Assembly: GCF_014635245.1 (NCBI RefSeq)
Contig: NZ_BMCP01000004.1
Coordinates: 62,001-126,000 of the forward strand
DNA: 64,000 nucleotides
Origin: Agaricicola taiwanensis
GTDB taxonomy: Bacteria; Pseudomonadota; Alphaproteobacteria; Rhizobiales; Methylopilaceae
Direction of reading: 5' to 3'
The notes beneath the pieces are model-generated. The model made no database searches. It was not told the origin of the DNA and saw only the letters and a program-made list of their open reading frames with translations. This document shows, piece after piece, positions 1 to 7,787 of the stretch (positions within the stretch are counted from its first letter, which is position 1; every line of letters starts with the position of its first letter). A program made the translations under genes and the position numbers.

Positions 1-14
1 GGAACGGAGTGATG

Positions 15-935
15 TCAGGCGGCGCTGGAGGCCCGCGCCTGATCGAGAAAGCCGCTTTTCTCCATGACCGCGCGCAGCTGGGCGCGCTGCGCCTCGGTCA
101 GCGGACGGATGGGATCGCGGGTTCGGCCGCCCGGACGGCCGATGAGATCAAGCGAGGCCTTGACGCTGGCGGGGAAGGTGCCGAGCCCAAAGAAGGAGGT
201 CAGCATGGTGGCCATCTCGCTCTGGATCCGGCGCGCGGTTTCAAGGTCGCCTTCCATGACCGCCTTGTAGAACTTCGGCGAGGTGGAGCCGAAGACCGGC
301 GTGCCGGAGTCCATGTAACCGACCGCGCCTTCGCTGAGGGCGGCGAGGCCGAAGAAGGATGCATAGCCGGCAAAAACGCTGATGCGGTCCCCCGTGGTGC
401 GGATGACGGAGGAGAGGAAACCCCAGTCCTTGGAGCTCTCCTTGATGGCGATCACCTTCTCGGTGTCGGCCAAGCGGTTGATCAGATCGAGGCTGAGGTT
501 GATGCCGGTCCGGCGGGGAATGTTGTAGAGCAGGATCGGCAGTTCGGAGGCGGCGACGATCCTGTCGTAATGGTCGGCGACCTCTTCCTCGCCCGCCATG
601 ATGTACCAAGGCGCCGAGACCATGGCGACGCTGCAGCCGGCCTTCGCCGCCTGCGAGATCTTCTTCAGGACCTCATCGACGAAGATGGCGCTGCAGCCGG
701 CCACGACCGGAACGCGGCCTTTGGCGGCCTCGACGGCGGTCCGGAAGACGATGAACCTCTCGTCGTCGTTGAGAGCCCAGCTCTCGCCGGTGCAACCGTT
801 GACGAGAAGGCCATCGACGCCATCGTTGACCACGGTTTCGGCCAGAATGCCGAAGCCCTCCGCGTTCAGCGACTGATCCTCATGGAAGGGGGTAGTCAGG
901 GCGGGGATGACGCCGCGGAAATCAGGATTCTTCAT
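15..935 (-). CDS. DapA/HpaI-like class I aldolase-fold lyase (dihydrodipicolinate synthase family), first of two paralogs
   Basis: A 306-residue TIM-barrel lyase of the DHDPS / N-acetylneuraminate lyase superfamily, whose members form a Schiff base between a lysine and a 2-oxo acid. The signature residues are visible: Thr49-Gly50-Glu51 in 'GCTGES', Tyr137 in 'LLYNIPRRTG' and the Schiff-base Lys165 in 'VIAIKESS'. The length is normal for the family. The start follows a GAGGAG ribosome site 8 nt upstream. It lies 21 bp behind an amino-acid ABC ATPase gene, as third gene of a minus-strand operon that probably continues past the left edge. Being beside amino-acid uptake and an opine/hydroxyproline-type dehydrogenase, it is unlikely to be the biosynthetic DapA. 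A pyrroline-4-hydroxy-2-carboxylate deaminase or sugar-acid lyase role is more plausible, but this is inference. Confidence 0.9.
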   Translation of the reverse strand: MKNPDFRGVIPALTTPFHEDQSLNAEGFGILAETVVNDGVDGLLVNGCTGESWALNDDERFIVFRTAVEAAKGRVPVVAGCSAIFVDEVLKKISQAAKAGCSVAMVSAPWYIMAGEEEVADHYDRIVAASELPILLYNIPRRTGINLSLDLINRLADTEKVIAIKESSKDWGFLSSVIRTTGDRISVFAGYASFFGLAALSEGAVGYMDSGTPVFGSTSPKFYKAVMEGDLETARRIQSEMATMLTSFFGLGTFPASVKASLDLIGRPGGRTRDPIRPLTEAQRAQLRAVMEKSGFLDQARASSAA

Positions 936-956
936 GAGAGTGCTCCTCGAGGCCGA

Positions 957-1751
957 TCAGTGGGCGCCGTCGCGCGTATGGAAACGGGACATGAATGATT
1001 GGGTGCGTGGGTTCTGCGGCCGGCCGAACATGTCGTCGGCCGAGCCTTCCTCCGCGATCACGCCGGCGTCCATGAAGGAGACGCGGTTTGCGACATCACG
1101 GGCAAAGCCCATCTCATGGGTGACGATGATCATGGTCTTGCCCTCATGGGCGAGGCCGCGCATGACCTTGAGAACTTCGTCCACGAGTTCAGGATCGAGC
1201 GCCGAGGTTGCCTCGTCGAACAGGATGACGTCGGGCTCCATGGCGAGCGCCCGGGCGATGGCGACACGCTGCGCCTGACCGCCCGAAAGATTACGGGGAT
1301 AGACATCGGCCTTCTCGGCGAGACCAACCTTGGCCAGAAGCGCCAGTGCCTGCTCGCGCGCCTCCGCCTTGGCCACACCCTTCACGATGCGGGGCCCGGC
1401 CATGACGTTTTGAGCGGCCGTCATATGGGGAAAGAGGTCAAACTGCTGGAACACCATGCCGAGGTGGGTGCGGAAGCGTTCCAGCTGGCGCGACGGCGGC
1501 ATGCCGCCGCCCGTGGTGAAGGTGAAGCGCTCGCTTCCCACCTCGACCATGCCGCTGGTGGGCTGTTCCAGAAGGTTCACGCAGCGCAGCAGGGTGGACT
1601 TGCCGCAGCCGGAGGGGCCGATCAGCACCCGAACGTCGCCGGGCGCGACCTCAAGCGAGACGCCTTTCAGGGCTACGTGACCATTGGGATAGGTCTTGTG
1701 GATGTCGGTGAGGCGGATCATCGGCTCGGGCGTGGGGGTCGTCATGGTCAT
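957..1751 (-). CDS. Polar amino-acid ABC transporter, ATP-binding subunit
   Basis: A 264-residue ABC ATPase of the HisP/GlnQ class, which energises uptake of polar amino acids or opines at the inner membrane. Walker A is at residues 45-53 (GPSGCGKST), the signature is LSGGQAQR, and Walker B runs into [11 protein letters not shown]. The usual Pro of the 'DEPTS' motif is Ala here, which is a common variant. The start has a GGAGG site 6 nt upstream. The gene sits 11 bp downstream of a matching permease gene. No periplasmic binding protein gene is in the window; it may lie beyond the left end. Confidence 0.95.
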   Translation of the reverse strand: MTMTTPTPEPMIRLTDIHKTYPNGHVALKGVSLEVAPGDVRVLIGPSGCGKSTLLRCVNLLEQPTSGMVEVGSERFTFTTGGGMPPSRQLERFRTHLGMVFQQFDLFPHMTAAQNVMAGPRIVKGVAKAEAREQALALLAKVGLAEKADVYPRNLSGGQAQRVAIARALAMEPDVILFDEATSALDPELVDEVLKVMRGLAHEGKTMIIVTHEMGFARDVANRVSFMDAGVIAEEGSADDMFGRPQNPRTQSFMSRFHTRDGAH

Positions 1752-1762
1752 GGCGGGCCTCC

Positions 1763-2419
1763 TCAGCGATCGACCCGCGCTTCAAGGCGCTTGGCGAGCT
1801 TGGTGAGCGGATAGAGGATGACAAAATATATGGCGGAGACGGCGGTGTAGGTCTCGAGCGGCCGGTAGGTGTAGGCCGCGATCTCGTAGCTCTTGTACAT
1901 GAGGTCGGGCACGGCCACGACGTAGAGCAGCGAGGTGTTCTTGAGCTGCAGCACCGACTGGTTGACGAAGGGCGGCACCATGCGCCGGGCGGCCTGCGGC
2001 AGGATGATGTAGCGCATCATCCTGAGGTAGCTCATGCCGAGCGCCCGGGCGGCGTTCCACTGTCCCTTGTCGATGGAGATGACGCCGGCGCGGAAGATCT
2101 CGGCGCAGAAGGCACCCATGTAGAGCGTCAGCCCGAGCCCGCCGGCGATCCATGCCGGGATCGATGAACCCGTCAGGATCGGCAGCGCGTAATAGAACCA
2201 GACGATCTGGACCATCAGGGGCGTGCAGCGGAAAAGCTGGACATAGCCGCTGGCGGGATAGCTGATCCAGGGTTTCGCGGAGAGCATGGCAATGCCGATC
2301 ACCACGCCGATGAGCATGCCGCCGACGATGGTGCCGACCGCATAGCTGAGCGTGATGCCGAGCGCCGAGACCCAAAGCGACGGATCAAGCACGACGCTCC
2401 AGTCGAATTCATATCCCAT
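1763..2419 (-). CDS. Polar amino-acid ABC transporter, permease subunit (HisM/GltK type)
   Basis: A 218-residue integral inner-membrane protein with about five hydrophobic helices. It carries the amino-acid permease EAA-type loop around '[19 protein letters not shown]' (written here as ARALGMS...ILPQA), the contact point for the ATPase. It pairs with the ATPase gene 11 bp downstream. A GAGGAG site precedes the start. Only one permease gene is present, so the transporter is either a homodimer or uses a second permease encoded beyond the left edge. The upstream 100 bp gap contains an AT-rich inverted repeat, which could be the operon's operator. Confidence 0.93.
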   Translation of the reverse strand: MGYEFDWSVVLDPSLWVSALGITLSYAVGTIVGGMLIGVVIGIAMLSAKPWISYPASGYVQLFRCTPLMVQIVWFYYALPILTGSSIPAWIAGGLGLTLYMGAFCAEIFRAGVISIDKGQWNAARALGMSYLRMMRYIILPQAARRMVPPFVNQSVLQLKNTSLLYVVAVPDLMYKSYEIAAYTYRPLETYTAVSAIYFVILYPLTKLAKRLEARVDR

Positions 2420-2476
2420 TCAATGCTCCTCTGGATGAGCTTCTTATGCTTCCGGTGCAGTTTAACCGGCGCTGCC

Positions 2477-2496
2477 TTGTTTTGTAAATAAAACAA
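2477..2496. promoter_or_regulatory. AT-rich inverted repeat upstream of the ABC operon
   Basis: Two perfect 7-bp arms (TTGTTTT and AAAACAA) separated by 6 bp sit between the stop of the FAD oxidoreductase gene and the start of the permease gene. The 7-6-7 geometry is the same as that of the repeat at 6348-6367 in the same gene cluster. An operator for a dimeric regulator is inferred. A weak terminator is the alternative, but the stem is AT-only. Confidence 0.4.
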
Positions 2497-2520
2497 ATGT
2501 TCGTATAGGAACCGCTTGTT

Positions 2521-3648
2521 CTAGGACGCCGAGGCGGCGGTTGCGTCCGGCACGGCGAAGCGGTTCGGGTCGAACAGCGGCATCTCAGGCTGCCCGCCCA
2601 GGATGAGTTGACCCATGAGATGGCCCATGTAGGGGCCGATGGTGTAGCCGCCGCGCACGCAGGCGAGGATGAAGGCATCGGGCACGCCATCAAGCGCGCC
2701 GGCGAGGGGATAGAAGTCTGGTACGTTGGCTTCAAAGCCGGTCCAGATGCGCGTGATCCGGCAGCTGCCAAGGGCGGGCACGGCGAACTGCGCCAGCCGG
2801 ATGTTGGTCAGAAGGCTGTCGGCAACGACCTCACCGCGACCTTCCGCAGGCGTGCCGCGGCCTTGCCATCCCCCTCCGATCAGGACGGTGCCGTTGGCCT
2901 TCTGCTTCAGCGTCAGAAGGCCGGTCGCATGACCGATGACATGGGAGACCACGGGGGCGCAGCGTTCTGTGACCGATACGGTGTTGATGCGCACCCGGAC
3001 GGGAAGATCGACGCCCACCATGGCGGCGACCTCCTTCACCCAACCCCCGCAGGAAATGAGGATCCGCTTGGCGCGGATCACCCCGCGCGCGGTCTTGAGG
3101 ACGAAGCCGCCATCGCGGTCGATCCCCTCCACCGCCAGGTTTTCAAAGGCGGTGATGCCGGCATCCGAAAGGCGCTTACGGTAGTAGACGCCGGTCATGC
3201 TGGAATTGGCGTAGCCGTCTTCGCCGCAGTAGCTCGCCAGCACCACCCCCTTGTTGAGGCCGGGCTCCATGTCCGCGACCTCGGCTGGGCTTTTCATCTC
3301 GATGGGTGCGCCGGCCTCCTTCTTCATGGCCATATAGGTGGTGAGACGCTCGGCCTCCGCCTCGGTGAAGGCGAGGGTGAGGCCGCCGGTGCGGCGGAAA
3401 CCAACCTTGTCTCCGGCGTGCTCCCAGATCTCATGCCCTTTGATGGCATAGGGCATGAGCTTCACGCGTTTGATCTGCAGCGACAGCGTGCCGGCATTGA
3501 CGCCGGAGGCGCCGGAGCCCAGCTCCGATTTTTCGATGACCACGGTCTTGAGGCCGCCCTGGGCTGCGGTCAGGGCGGCGGCGCATCCCATGATGCCGCC
3601 ACCGATGACGGCTAGGTCATAGCGTTGGCTGGGATCGAGAGGGGTCAC
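2521..3648 (-). CDS. FAD-dependent oxidoreductase, DadA/OoxB-like (catalytic beta subunit of a D-amino-acid / opine / hydroxyproline dehydrogenase)
   Basis: A 375-residue flavoprotein of the DAO/DadA family. The N-terminal dinucleotide-binding fold is clear (LAVIGGGIMGCAAALTAA, residues about 12-30), and the C-terminal substrate/FAD closure reads 'VRGGYTIGPYMG'. The GTG start overlaps the stop of the upstream FAD subunit gene by 4 bp (GTGA). The order [2Fe-2S] protein, large FAD subunit, small FAD subunit matches opine oxidases (OoxA/OoxB) and heterotrimeric D-hydroxyproline dehydrogenases. It probably oxidises the C-N bond of a secondary or D-amino acid and passes electrons to the respiratory chain. 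The substrate cannot be read from sequence. Confidence 0.88.
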   Translation of the reverse strand: MTPLDPSQRYDLAVIGGGIMGCAAALTAAQGGLKTVVIEKSELGSGASGVNAGTLSLQIKRVKLMPYAIKGHEIWEHAGDKVGFRRTGGLTLAFTEAEAERLTTYMAMKKEAGAPIEMKSPAEVADMEPGLNKGVVLASYCGEDGYANSSMTGVYYRKRLSDAGITAFENLAVEGIDRDGGFVLKTARGVIRAKRILISCGGWVKEVAAMVGVDLPVRVRINTVSVTERCAPVVSHVIGHATGLLTLKQKANGTVLIGGGWQGRGTPAEGRGEVVADSLLTNIRLAQFAVPALGSCRITRIWTGFEANVPDFYPLAGALDGVPDAFILACVRGGYTIGPYMGHLMGQLILGGQPEMPLFDPNRFAVPDATAASAS

Positions 3649-5060
3649 TGCGGGGCGGGCTCCGGCATCGGCAGATCAGAATAGTTGAACTCACCCGCCA
3701 GCTGGCCGAGCGGCATGGGGCGCAGCGGCGGCCGGGCGGTGGCTTGGCCGATGTCCTGCCGCGTCAGGCCGGTGCGATGGGCGATGAGGGCGGCGGCGCT
3801 GTCCTCGCAGACGCGCCCGCCGCAGGGGCCCATGCCGCAGCGGGTGGCGGATTTCAGACCATTGAGGGTGCGGGAGCCAGCGTCGATGGCCTCGTCCAGG
3901 ACGCGCCGGGTGAGGCCTTCGCAGCGGCACACGATGGTGTCCGGCGTGGCGGCTTCCATGATGCCATCACGCGGCATGGCGAGGCCGGTCATGCTCTGGC
4001 CGAAGCGGGCCGCGCGCCCCGCTTCCTTCATCAGAGCGCCTGTCGCTGGTGTGCTGCGGCCGAGACTGACCGCGACAGCGCGGCCGGTGATGCGTCCAAG
4101 GCTTATGGCGGCATCGGCGCCGGAAATGCCGGCACCATCGCCGGTGACGTAGAGACCAGGTATGTCGGTGGCGCCATCAGGAGCGGTGACGGCGGACCAG
4201 CCGCCGGTGGCGGCATCGTAAGCGTGCCGCGCGCCGAGAAGGCGGGTGATCGCCGTGGCCGGCATCAGGCCAAAGCCATAGCAAACGGCATCGCAGGAGA
4301 GGCTGACCTGCGCGGTGTGATCAGGTCTCCACTCATCATCTATGGGAGCAAGGGTCACCCCCGTGACCTCATCGCTTCCTTCGATGCGGGTCAGAGCGTG
4401 ACGGGAATAAAGCGGCACGCCGGCACGCACCAGATCCGCCAGCCATTTCGTGCCCCGCGCCATCAGCCGAGGACGCGCCATCATGGCAGGCAGGCGGCGC
4501 AGCCAATCGGTGCGGCCGTTCGCATCGATCACCGCGGCCAGTTCGCCGCCGCCCTTCAGGATGGATTGGGCAACGAGCAGGAGCAGCGGTCCCGAGCCCG
4601 CCACAACCGTCCGCTGCCCGGGCAGGATCTTCTGCGATTTCAAGAGATTGGTCGCGCCCGCAAGGCCGATGACGCCAGGCAGGGTCCATCCGGGAATGGG
4701 ACGATGGCGTTCCTGCGCACCGGCGGCGACGACGAGGCGGTCGGCTTGAAGGCTGACGGGCCCTTCGCTGCCAAGGGCATGAAGCTTGAAACCCTGTTCG
4801 ACAAGCCAGACGCGATGGCCGAAAAGGCATGTGACGGTGCTGCTCGCGAGGTTCTGGCGCAGGGCATCGCCGATCTCTCCATCGGGTTGCCCCGAGGAGG
4901 CGCCGGTGCCCGAGACGGGCGCGCGATAGACCTGACCGCCGGCGTCAACCCCCTCATCCAGAAGGGCAACGCTCAGTCCGGCACCGGCAGCCTCCATCGC
5001 AGCCGAAGCACCGGCCGGGCCGCCGCCGATCACGATGACATCGAAGGTCTCCTGGATCAT
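3645..5060 (-). CDS. FAD/NAD(P)-binding oxidoreductase with C-terminal BFD [2Fe-2S] domain (OoxA-like alpha subunit)
   Basis: A 471-residue protein starting at the ATG at 5060. An in-frame start 45 nt further upstream exists, but 5060 gives a 4-bp ATGA overlap with the upstream ferredoxin-like gene and places the Rossmann motif (VIVIGGGPAGASAAMEAA) at the N-terminus. The C-terminal region, from about residue 375, has a bacterioferritin-associated-ferredoxin-type cluster domain: CRC, then C-x4-C in 'RCGMGPCGGRVC'. This subunit is expected to relay electrons between the DadA-like subunit and the small [2Fe-2S] protein. All three genes overlap by 4 bp, which points to one complex. Confidence 0.9.
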   Translation of the reverse strand: MIQETFDVIVIGGGPAGASAAMEAAGAGLSVALLDEGVDAGGQVYRAPVSGTGASSGQPDGEIGDALRQNLASSTVTCLFGHRVWLVEQGFKLHALGSEGPVSLQADRLVVAAGAQERHRPIPGWTLPGVIGLAGATNLLKSQKILPGQRTVVAGSGPLLLLVAQSILKGGGELAAVIDANGRTDWLRRLPAMMARPRLMARGTKWLADLVRAGVPLYSRHALTRIEGSDEVTGVTLAPIDDEWRPDHTAQVSLSCDAVCYGFGLMPATAITRLLGARHAYDAATGGWSAVTAPDGATDIPGLYVTGDGAGISGADAAISLGRITGRAVAVSLGRSTPATGALMKEAGRAARFGQSMTGLAMPRDGIMEAATPDTIVCRCEGLTRRVLDEAIDAGSRTLNGLKSATRCGMGPCGGRVCEDSAAALIAHRTGLTRQDIGQATARPPLRPMPLGQLAGEFNYSDLPMPEPAPQ

Positions 5061-5341
5061 CGCCCGGCCCTTACATCGAGACCTTCGGTGGCGGGAAACC
5101 GGCATGCCTCCGTGGCCTGGCCATCAATGCTCACCACACATTCCTGGCAAAGGCCCATGGTGCAGAAGAGGCCACGCGGCCCGCCGTCGCCCGGCCCGTG
5201 GCGCAGGATCCGCAGGCCCGCGGCCCAAAGGGCTGTCGCGACGGTTTCGCCGGCATAGGCAAGGACAGGGTGCCCCTCGAAGGTGAAGTGAAAAGAGGGG
5301 CGGCTGGCCAGCTCGGGATCGGTTCTGAGGTCCTTGGGCAT
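5057..5341 (-). CDS. Small (2Fe-2S)-binding subunit of the FAD dehydrogenase complex
   Basis: A 94-residue ferredoxin-fold protein. The cluster cysteines are seen in the order C-x4-C-x2-C (from 'CTMGLCQEC') followed by a fourth Cys in 'EACR', which matches the Fer2_4 family of opine/hydroxyproline dehydrogenase gamma subunits. Start choice is ATG at 5341; a GTG directly before it (5344) is in frame and possible. Its stop overlaps the start of the alpha subunit by 4 bp. It should act in the cytoplasm as the electron-transfer subunit. Confidence 0.88.
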   Translation of the reverse strand: MPKDLRTDPELASRPSFHFTFEGHPVLAYAGETVATALWAAGLRILRHGPGDGGPRGLFCTMGLCQECVVSIDGQATEACRFPATEGLDVRAGR

Positions 5342-5404
5342 CACTCACTCGAAAGCAGCACGTCGCAAGGGACGGTCCGGCGGTCTTCAGCCGCCGAGGT
5401 GTGT

Positions 5405-6313
5405 TCAGGCCATCTTGATGCCGAGCTCGTCGAACGTGCGCTTCACCTTGTCGAGGTCGGCCCCGGCGAGCGGCATGACCGGATCGCGCGGTACGCCGGC
5501 CGGCTGGCCGATGAGGTTGAGGGCCGCCTTGAACGCGGCGGGCCAGGTGCCGGTGCCCATCAGGAGCTGATAGATGACCGTCAGCTTGTAATGCAGCGCG
5601 GCGGTTTCCGCCGTCGGCGCTTGGCCGGCAAGATCGGTGAGCCGGGCAGCATCGCTCCCGACGAATTCCGGGCCGGTGGCGATGAAGCCCTTGGCGCCCA
5701 GCGCAATGCCGGGAAAGATGTAGTGGCAGGGACCCATGAGAATGGAAAGCCGATCGCGGAAGCGATGCAGCAGATGCGTGTGGTGGAAGAAATCGCGGTT
5801 GGATTCCTTGATCGCCACGACAGGCGCGACGTCCAAAATGGCGCCCACATCATCCGGTGACATGTCGATGCCGGTGCGGCGCGGGCTGTTGTAGAGAATG
5901 ATGGGCGTGTCCACTGCCTTCGCCAGCGCCTCGAAACGGCGCAGCAGTTCCGCGCGGGTAGTCTTCAGCACATAGGTCTGCGGCATGGCCAGCACGCCTT
6001 GCGCGCCGGCTTCGGTGACGGCCTGCGCATATTTGATGGTCTGCGCGGCGCTGGGCGCGCTGACGCCGGTGACAACAGGCACTCGCCCGGCGGCGCGCTC
6101 GACCGCGATCCTCGTCAGCCTGCGGCGCTCGTCGATGTCGAGCGACCAGCTCTCACCATTGTCGCCCGCGACCGCGATGGCGCTTGCACCGTTGCCGATC
6201 AGCCAGCCGACGAGATCGGAGAAGGCGTCCTCCATGATCTCGCCCGTCTCGGTGAAGGGCGTGACGACGGCAGGGATGAAACCGGTGAAATCCTTCGCAG
6301 TAAGGGACGCCAT
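5405..6313 (-). CDS. DapA-family lyase, second paralog, with altered TGE motif
   Basis: A 302-residue TIM-barrel lyase. The Schiff-base Lys169 ('VVAIKES') and Tyr141 ('ILYNSPRRTG') are present. The Thr of the usual T-G-E substrate-binding motif is Asn here ('GDNGES', Asn52-Gly53-Glu54), unlike the paralog at 15-935. The AGGAG site 9 nt upstream supports the start. It is the first gene of the minus-strand run and faces the aminotransferase gene across a 128-bp divergent promoter region. A deaminase or aldolase acting on the product of the FAD dehydrogenase is a reasonable inference. True dihydrodipicolinate synthase activity is unlikely with the changed motif. Confidence 0.88.
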   Translation of the reverse strand: MASLTAKDFTGFIPAVVTPFTETGEIMEDAFSDLVGWLIGNGASAIAVAGDNGESWSLDIDERRRLTRIAVERAAGRVPVVTGVSAPSAAQTIKYAQAVTEAGAQGVLAMPQTYVLKTTRAELLRRFEALAKAVDTPIILYNSPRRTGIDMSPDDVGAILDVAPVVAIKESNRDFFHHTHLLHRFRDRLSILMGPCHYIFPGIALGAKGFIATGPEFVGSDAARLTDLAGQAPTAETAALHYKLTVIYQLLMGTGTWPAAFKAALNLIGQPAGVPRDPVMPLAGADLDKVKRTFDELGIKMA

Positions 6314-6347
6314 GCACGATCACTCCTGAGGGGTGGGAGCCTAATTT

Positions 6348-6402
6348 ATGACAAGCGCTGTTGTCATGCTGTTTGATATACGTTCTAATGTTTTATATAT
6401 CA
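6348..6402. promoter_or_regulatory. Divergent promoter region with two inverted repeats and a direct repeat
   Basis: Between the DapA-like gene and the aminotransferase gene lie three repeats. One is a perfect palindrome with 7-bp arms and 6-bp spacer (ATGACAA / TTGTCAT, 6348-6367). The second has 7-bp arms TGATATA / TATATCA (6374-6380 and 6396-6402) with a 15-bp spacer. The third is a direct repeat AATGTTTT at 6387-6394 and 6406-6413. The AT-rich composition contrasts with the flanking genes. This is the likely control region for both directions; the regulator is not identified. Confidence 0.55.
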
Positions 6403-6441
6403 ACCAATGTTTTGGGCATGACCCGTTGAGAAAGTCCGTCG

Positions 6442-7773
6442 ATGAGCGCGATCCTGCATCGAAACCTGGCCGCCAGCCTGCCTGTGGCTGTTCGCGGCGA
6501 GGGTGCCTACCTCTTTGATGCGAAGGGGAAGAAATACCTCGATGCTTCGGGTGGCGCGGCGGTCTCCTGTCTCGGACACTCCAGCCCCCGTGTGATAGAG
6601 GCCGTCCATGAGCAGATCGGCCGGATGCCATTCGCCCATACCTCCTTCTTCACCAATGAGCCGTCCGAAGAACTGGCCGAGATGCTGATCGTGCGGGCCC
6701 CGGAAGGGTTCGGGCGCGGGCGCGTCTCCTTCGTCGGTTCCGGGTCGGAGGCCATGGAAGTGGCGCTGAAGTTCGCGCGCCAGATCCAGGTGGAGCGGGG
6801 GGAGGCTGAACGTTCAACCTTCATCGCGCGGCGCATGAGCTATCATGGCAACACGGTGGGGGCGCTGTCGGTCGGCGGCCACATGCAGCGCCGTGCGCTC
6901 TATGCGGAGATGCTCATGCCGGTGACGCACATCTCGCCGTGCTTCGCCTACCGGTTCAAGCATGACGACGAGACGCCGGAGGCCTACGGCCGCCGGGTGG
7001 CCGACGAGTTGGAAGAGGCGATCCTGAAGATCGGGCCGAAGAAGGTCGCGGCCTTCGTGGCGGAACCGGTGGTGGGCGCGACGATCGGCTGTGTCGCCGC
7101 CGCGCCGGGCTATTTCAAGCGCATCCGCGAGATCTGCGACAGGCATGGCGTGATCTTCATCGCGGATGAAGTCATGTGCGGCATGGGCCGCACCGGAAGC
7201 TTCTTCGCCATGGAGCAGGAGGGCGTCGCGCCCGACATCATCACCACGGCCAAGGGGCTCGGCGCCGGATACCAGCCCATTGCCGCTATGCTGGCGTCCG
7301 AGAAGCTGATCGAGACGCTCAAGGCCGGGAGCGGCGCGCTGGCCAACGGACATACCTATATGAGCCATGCGGTGGCCTGCGCCGCCTCCGTCGCCGTCAT
7401 CAAGACCATGGAAGAGGATCGGCTGATCGAGGCCGTCCAGGATAAGGGCGCGGAACTGCGCGCCGCGCTCGAGACCCGCTTCGGCCAGCATCCCCATGTG
7501 GGCGATATTCGCGGGCGGGGATTGTTCCAGGCGCTCGAGTTCGTCGAGGACCGCACAACCAAAAGGCCGTTCTCGCGGAAATGGCGGATCGCGGAAAACC
7601 TCAAGTCAAAGCTGCAGGACCGCGGGCTGATCGCCTATCCTTCATCAGGCACCGCCGACGGCGACGAAGGCGATCACCTCCTGCTGGCCCCTCCCTACAT
7701 CGTCACCTCCGACGACATCGCCATCATGGTCGACACCATCGACCGCACCGTCGCTTCCGTTCTCCCCGCCTGA
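6442..7773 (+). CDS. Class III (omega-amino acid type) PLP-dependent aminotransferase
   Basis: A 443-residue aminotransferase. The PLP-binding lysine is Lys271 in 'TTAKGLGAGY', preceded by the cofactor Asp in 'IADEVMCGMGRTG'. The length and motifs fit the beta-alanine/omega-amino acid:pyruvate group. It is the first gene divergent from the lyase/dehydrogenase operon. A BKACE gene follows after 14 bp. Together they suggest deamination of an amino acid to a keto acid that is then cleaved. The amino donor specificity is not visible. Confidence 0.93.
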   Translation: MSAILHRNLAASLPVAVRGEGAYLFDAKGKKYLDASGGAAVSCLGHSSPRVIEAVHEQIGRMPFAHTSFFTNEPSEELAEMLIVRAPEGFGRGRVSFVGSGSEAMEVALKFARQIQVERGEAERSTFIARRMSYHGNTVGALSVGGHMQRRALYAEMLMPVTHISPCFAYRFKHDDETPEAYGRRVADELEEAILKIGPKKVAAFVAEPVVGATIGCVAAAPGYFKRIREICDRHGVIFIADEVMCGMGRTGSFFAMEQEGVAPDIITTAKGLGAGYQPIAAMLASEKLIETLKAGSGALANGHTYMSHAVACAASVAVIKTMEEDRLIEAVQDKGAELRAALETRFGQHPHVGDIRGRGLFQALEFVEDRTTKRPFSRKWRIAENLKSKLQDRGLIAYPSSGTADGDEGDHLLLAPPYIVTSDDIAIMVDTIDRTVASVLPA

Positions 7774-7787
7774 ACTGGATATTTCCC

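Noticed and set aside
3744-5258. 504-codon open frame on the plus strand
   Set aside because: Antisense to the FAD/BFD subunit and [2Fe-2S] genes, which have clear cofactor motifs and 4-bp overlaps.
7581-7787. N-terminal extension of the BKACE gene
   Set aside because: It overlaps the aminotransferase gene and encodes an Arg/His/Pro-rich stretch. The ATG at 7788 gives the family N-terminus.
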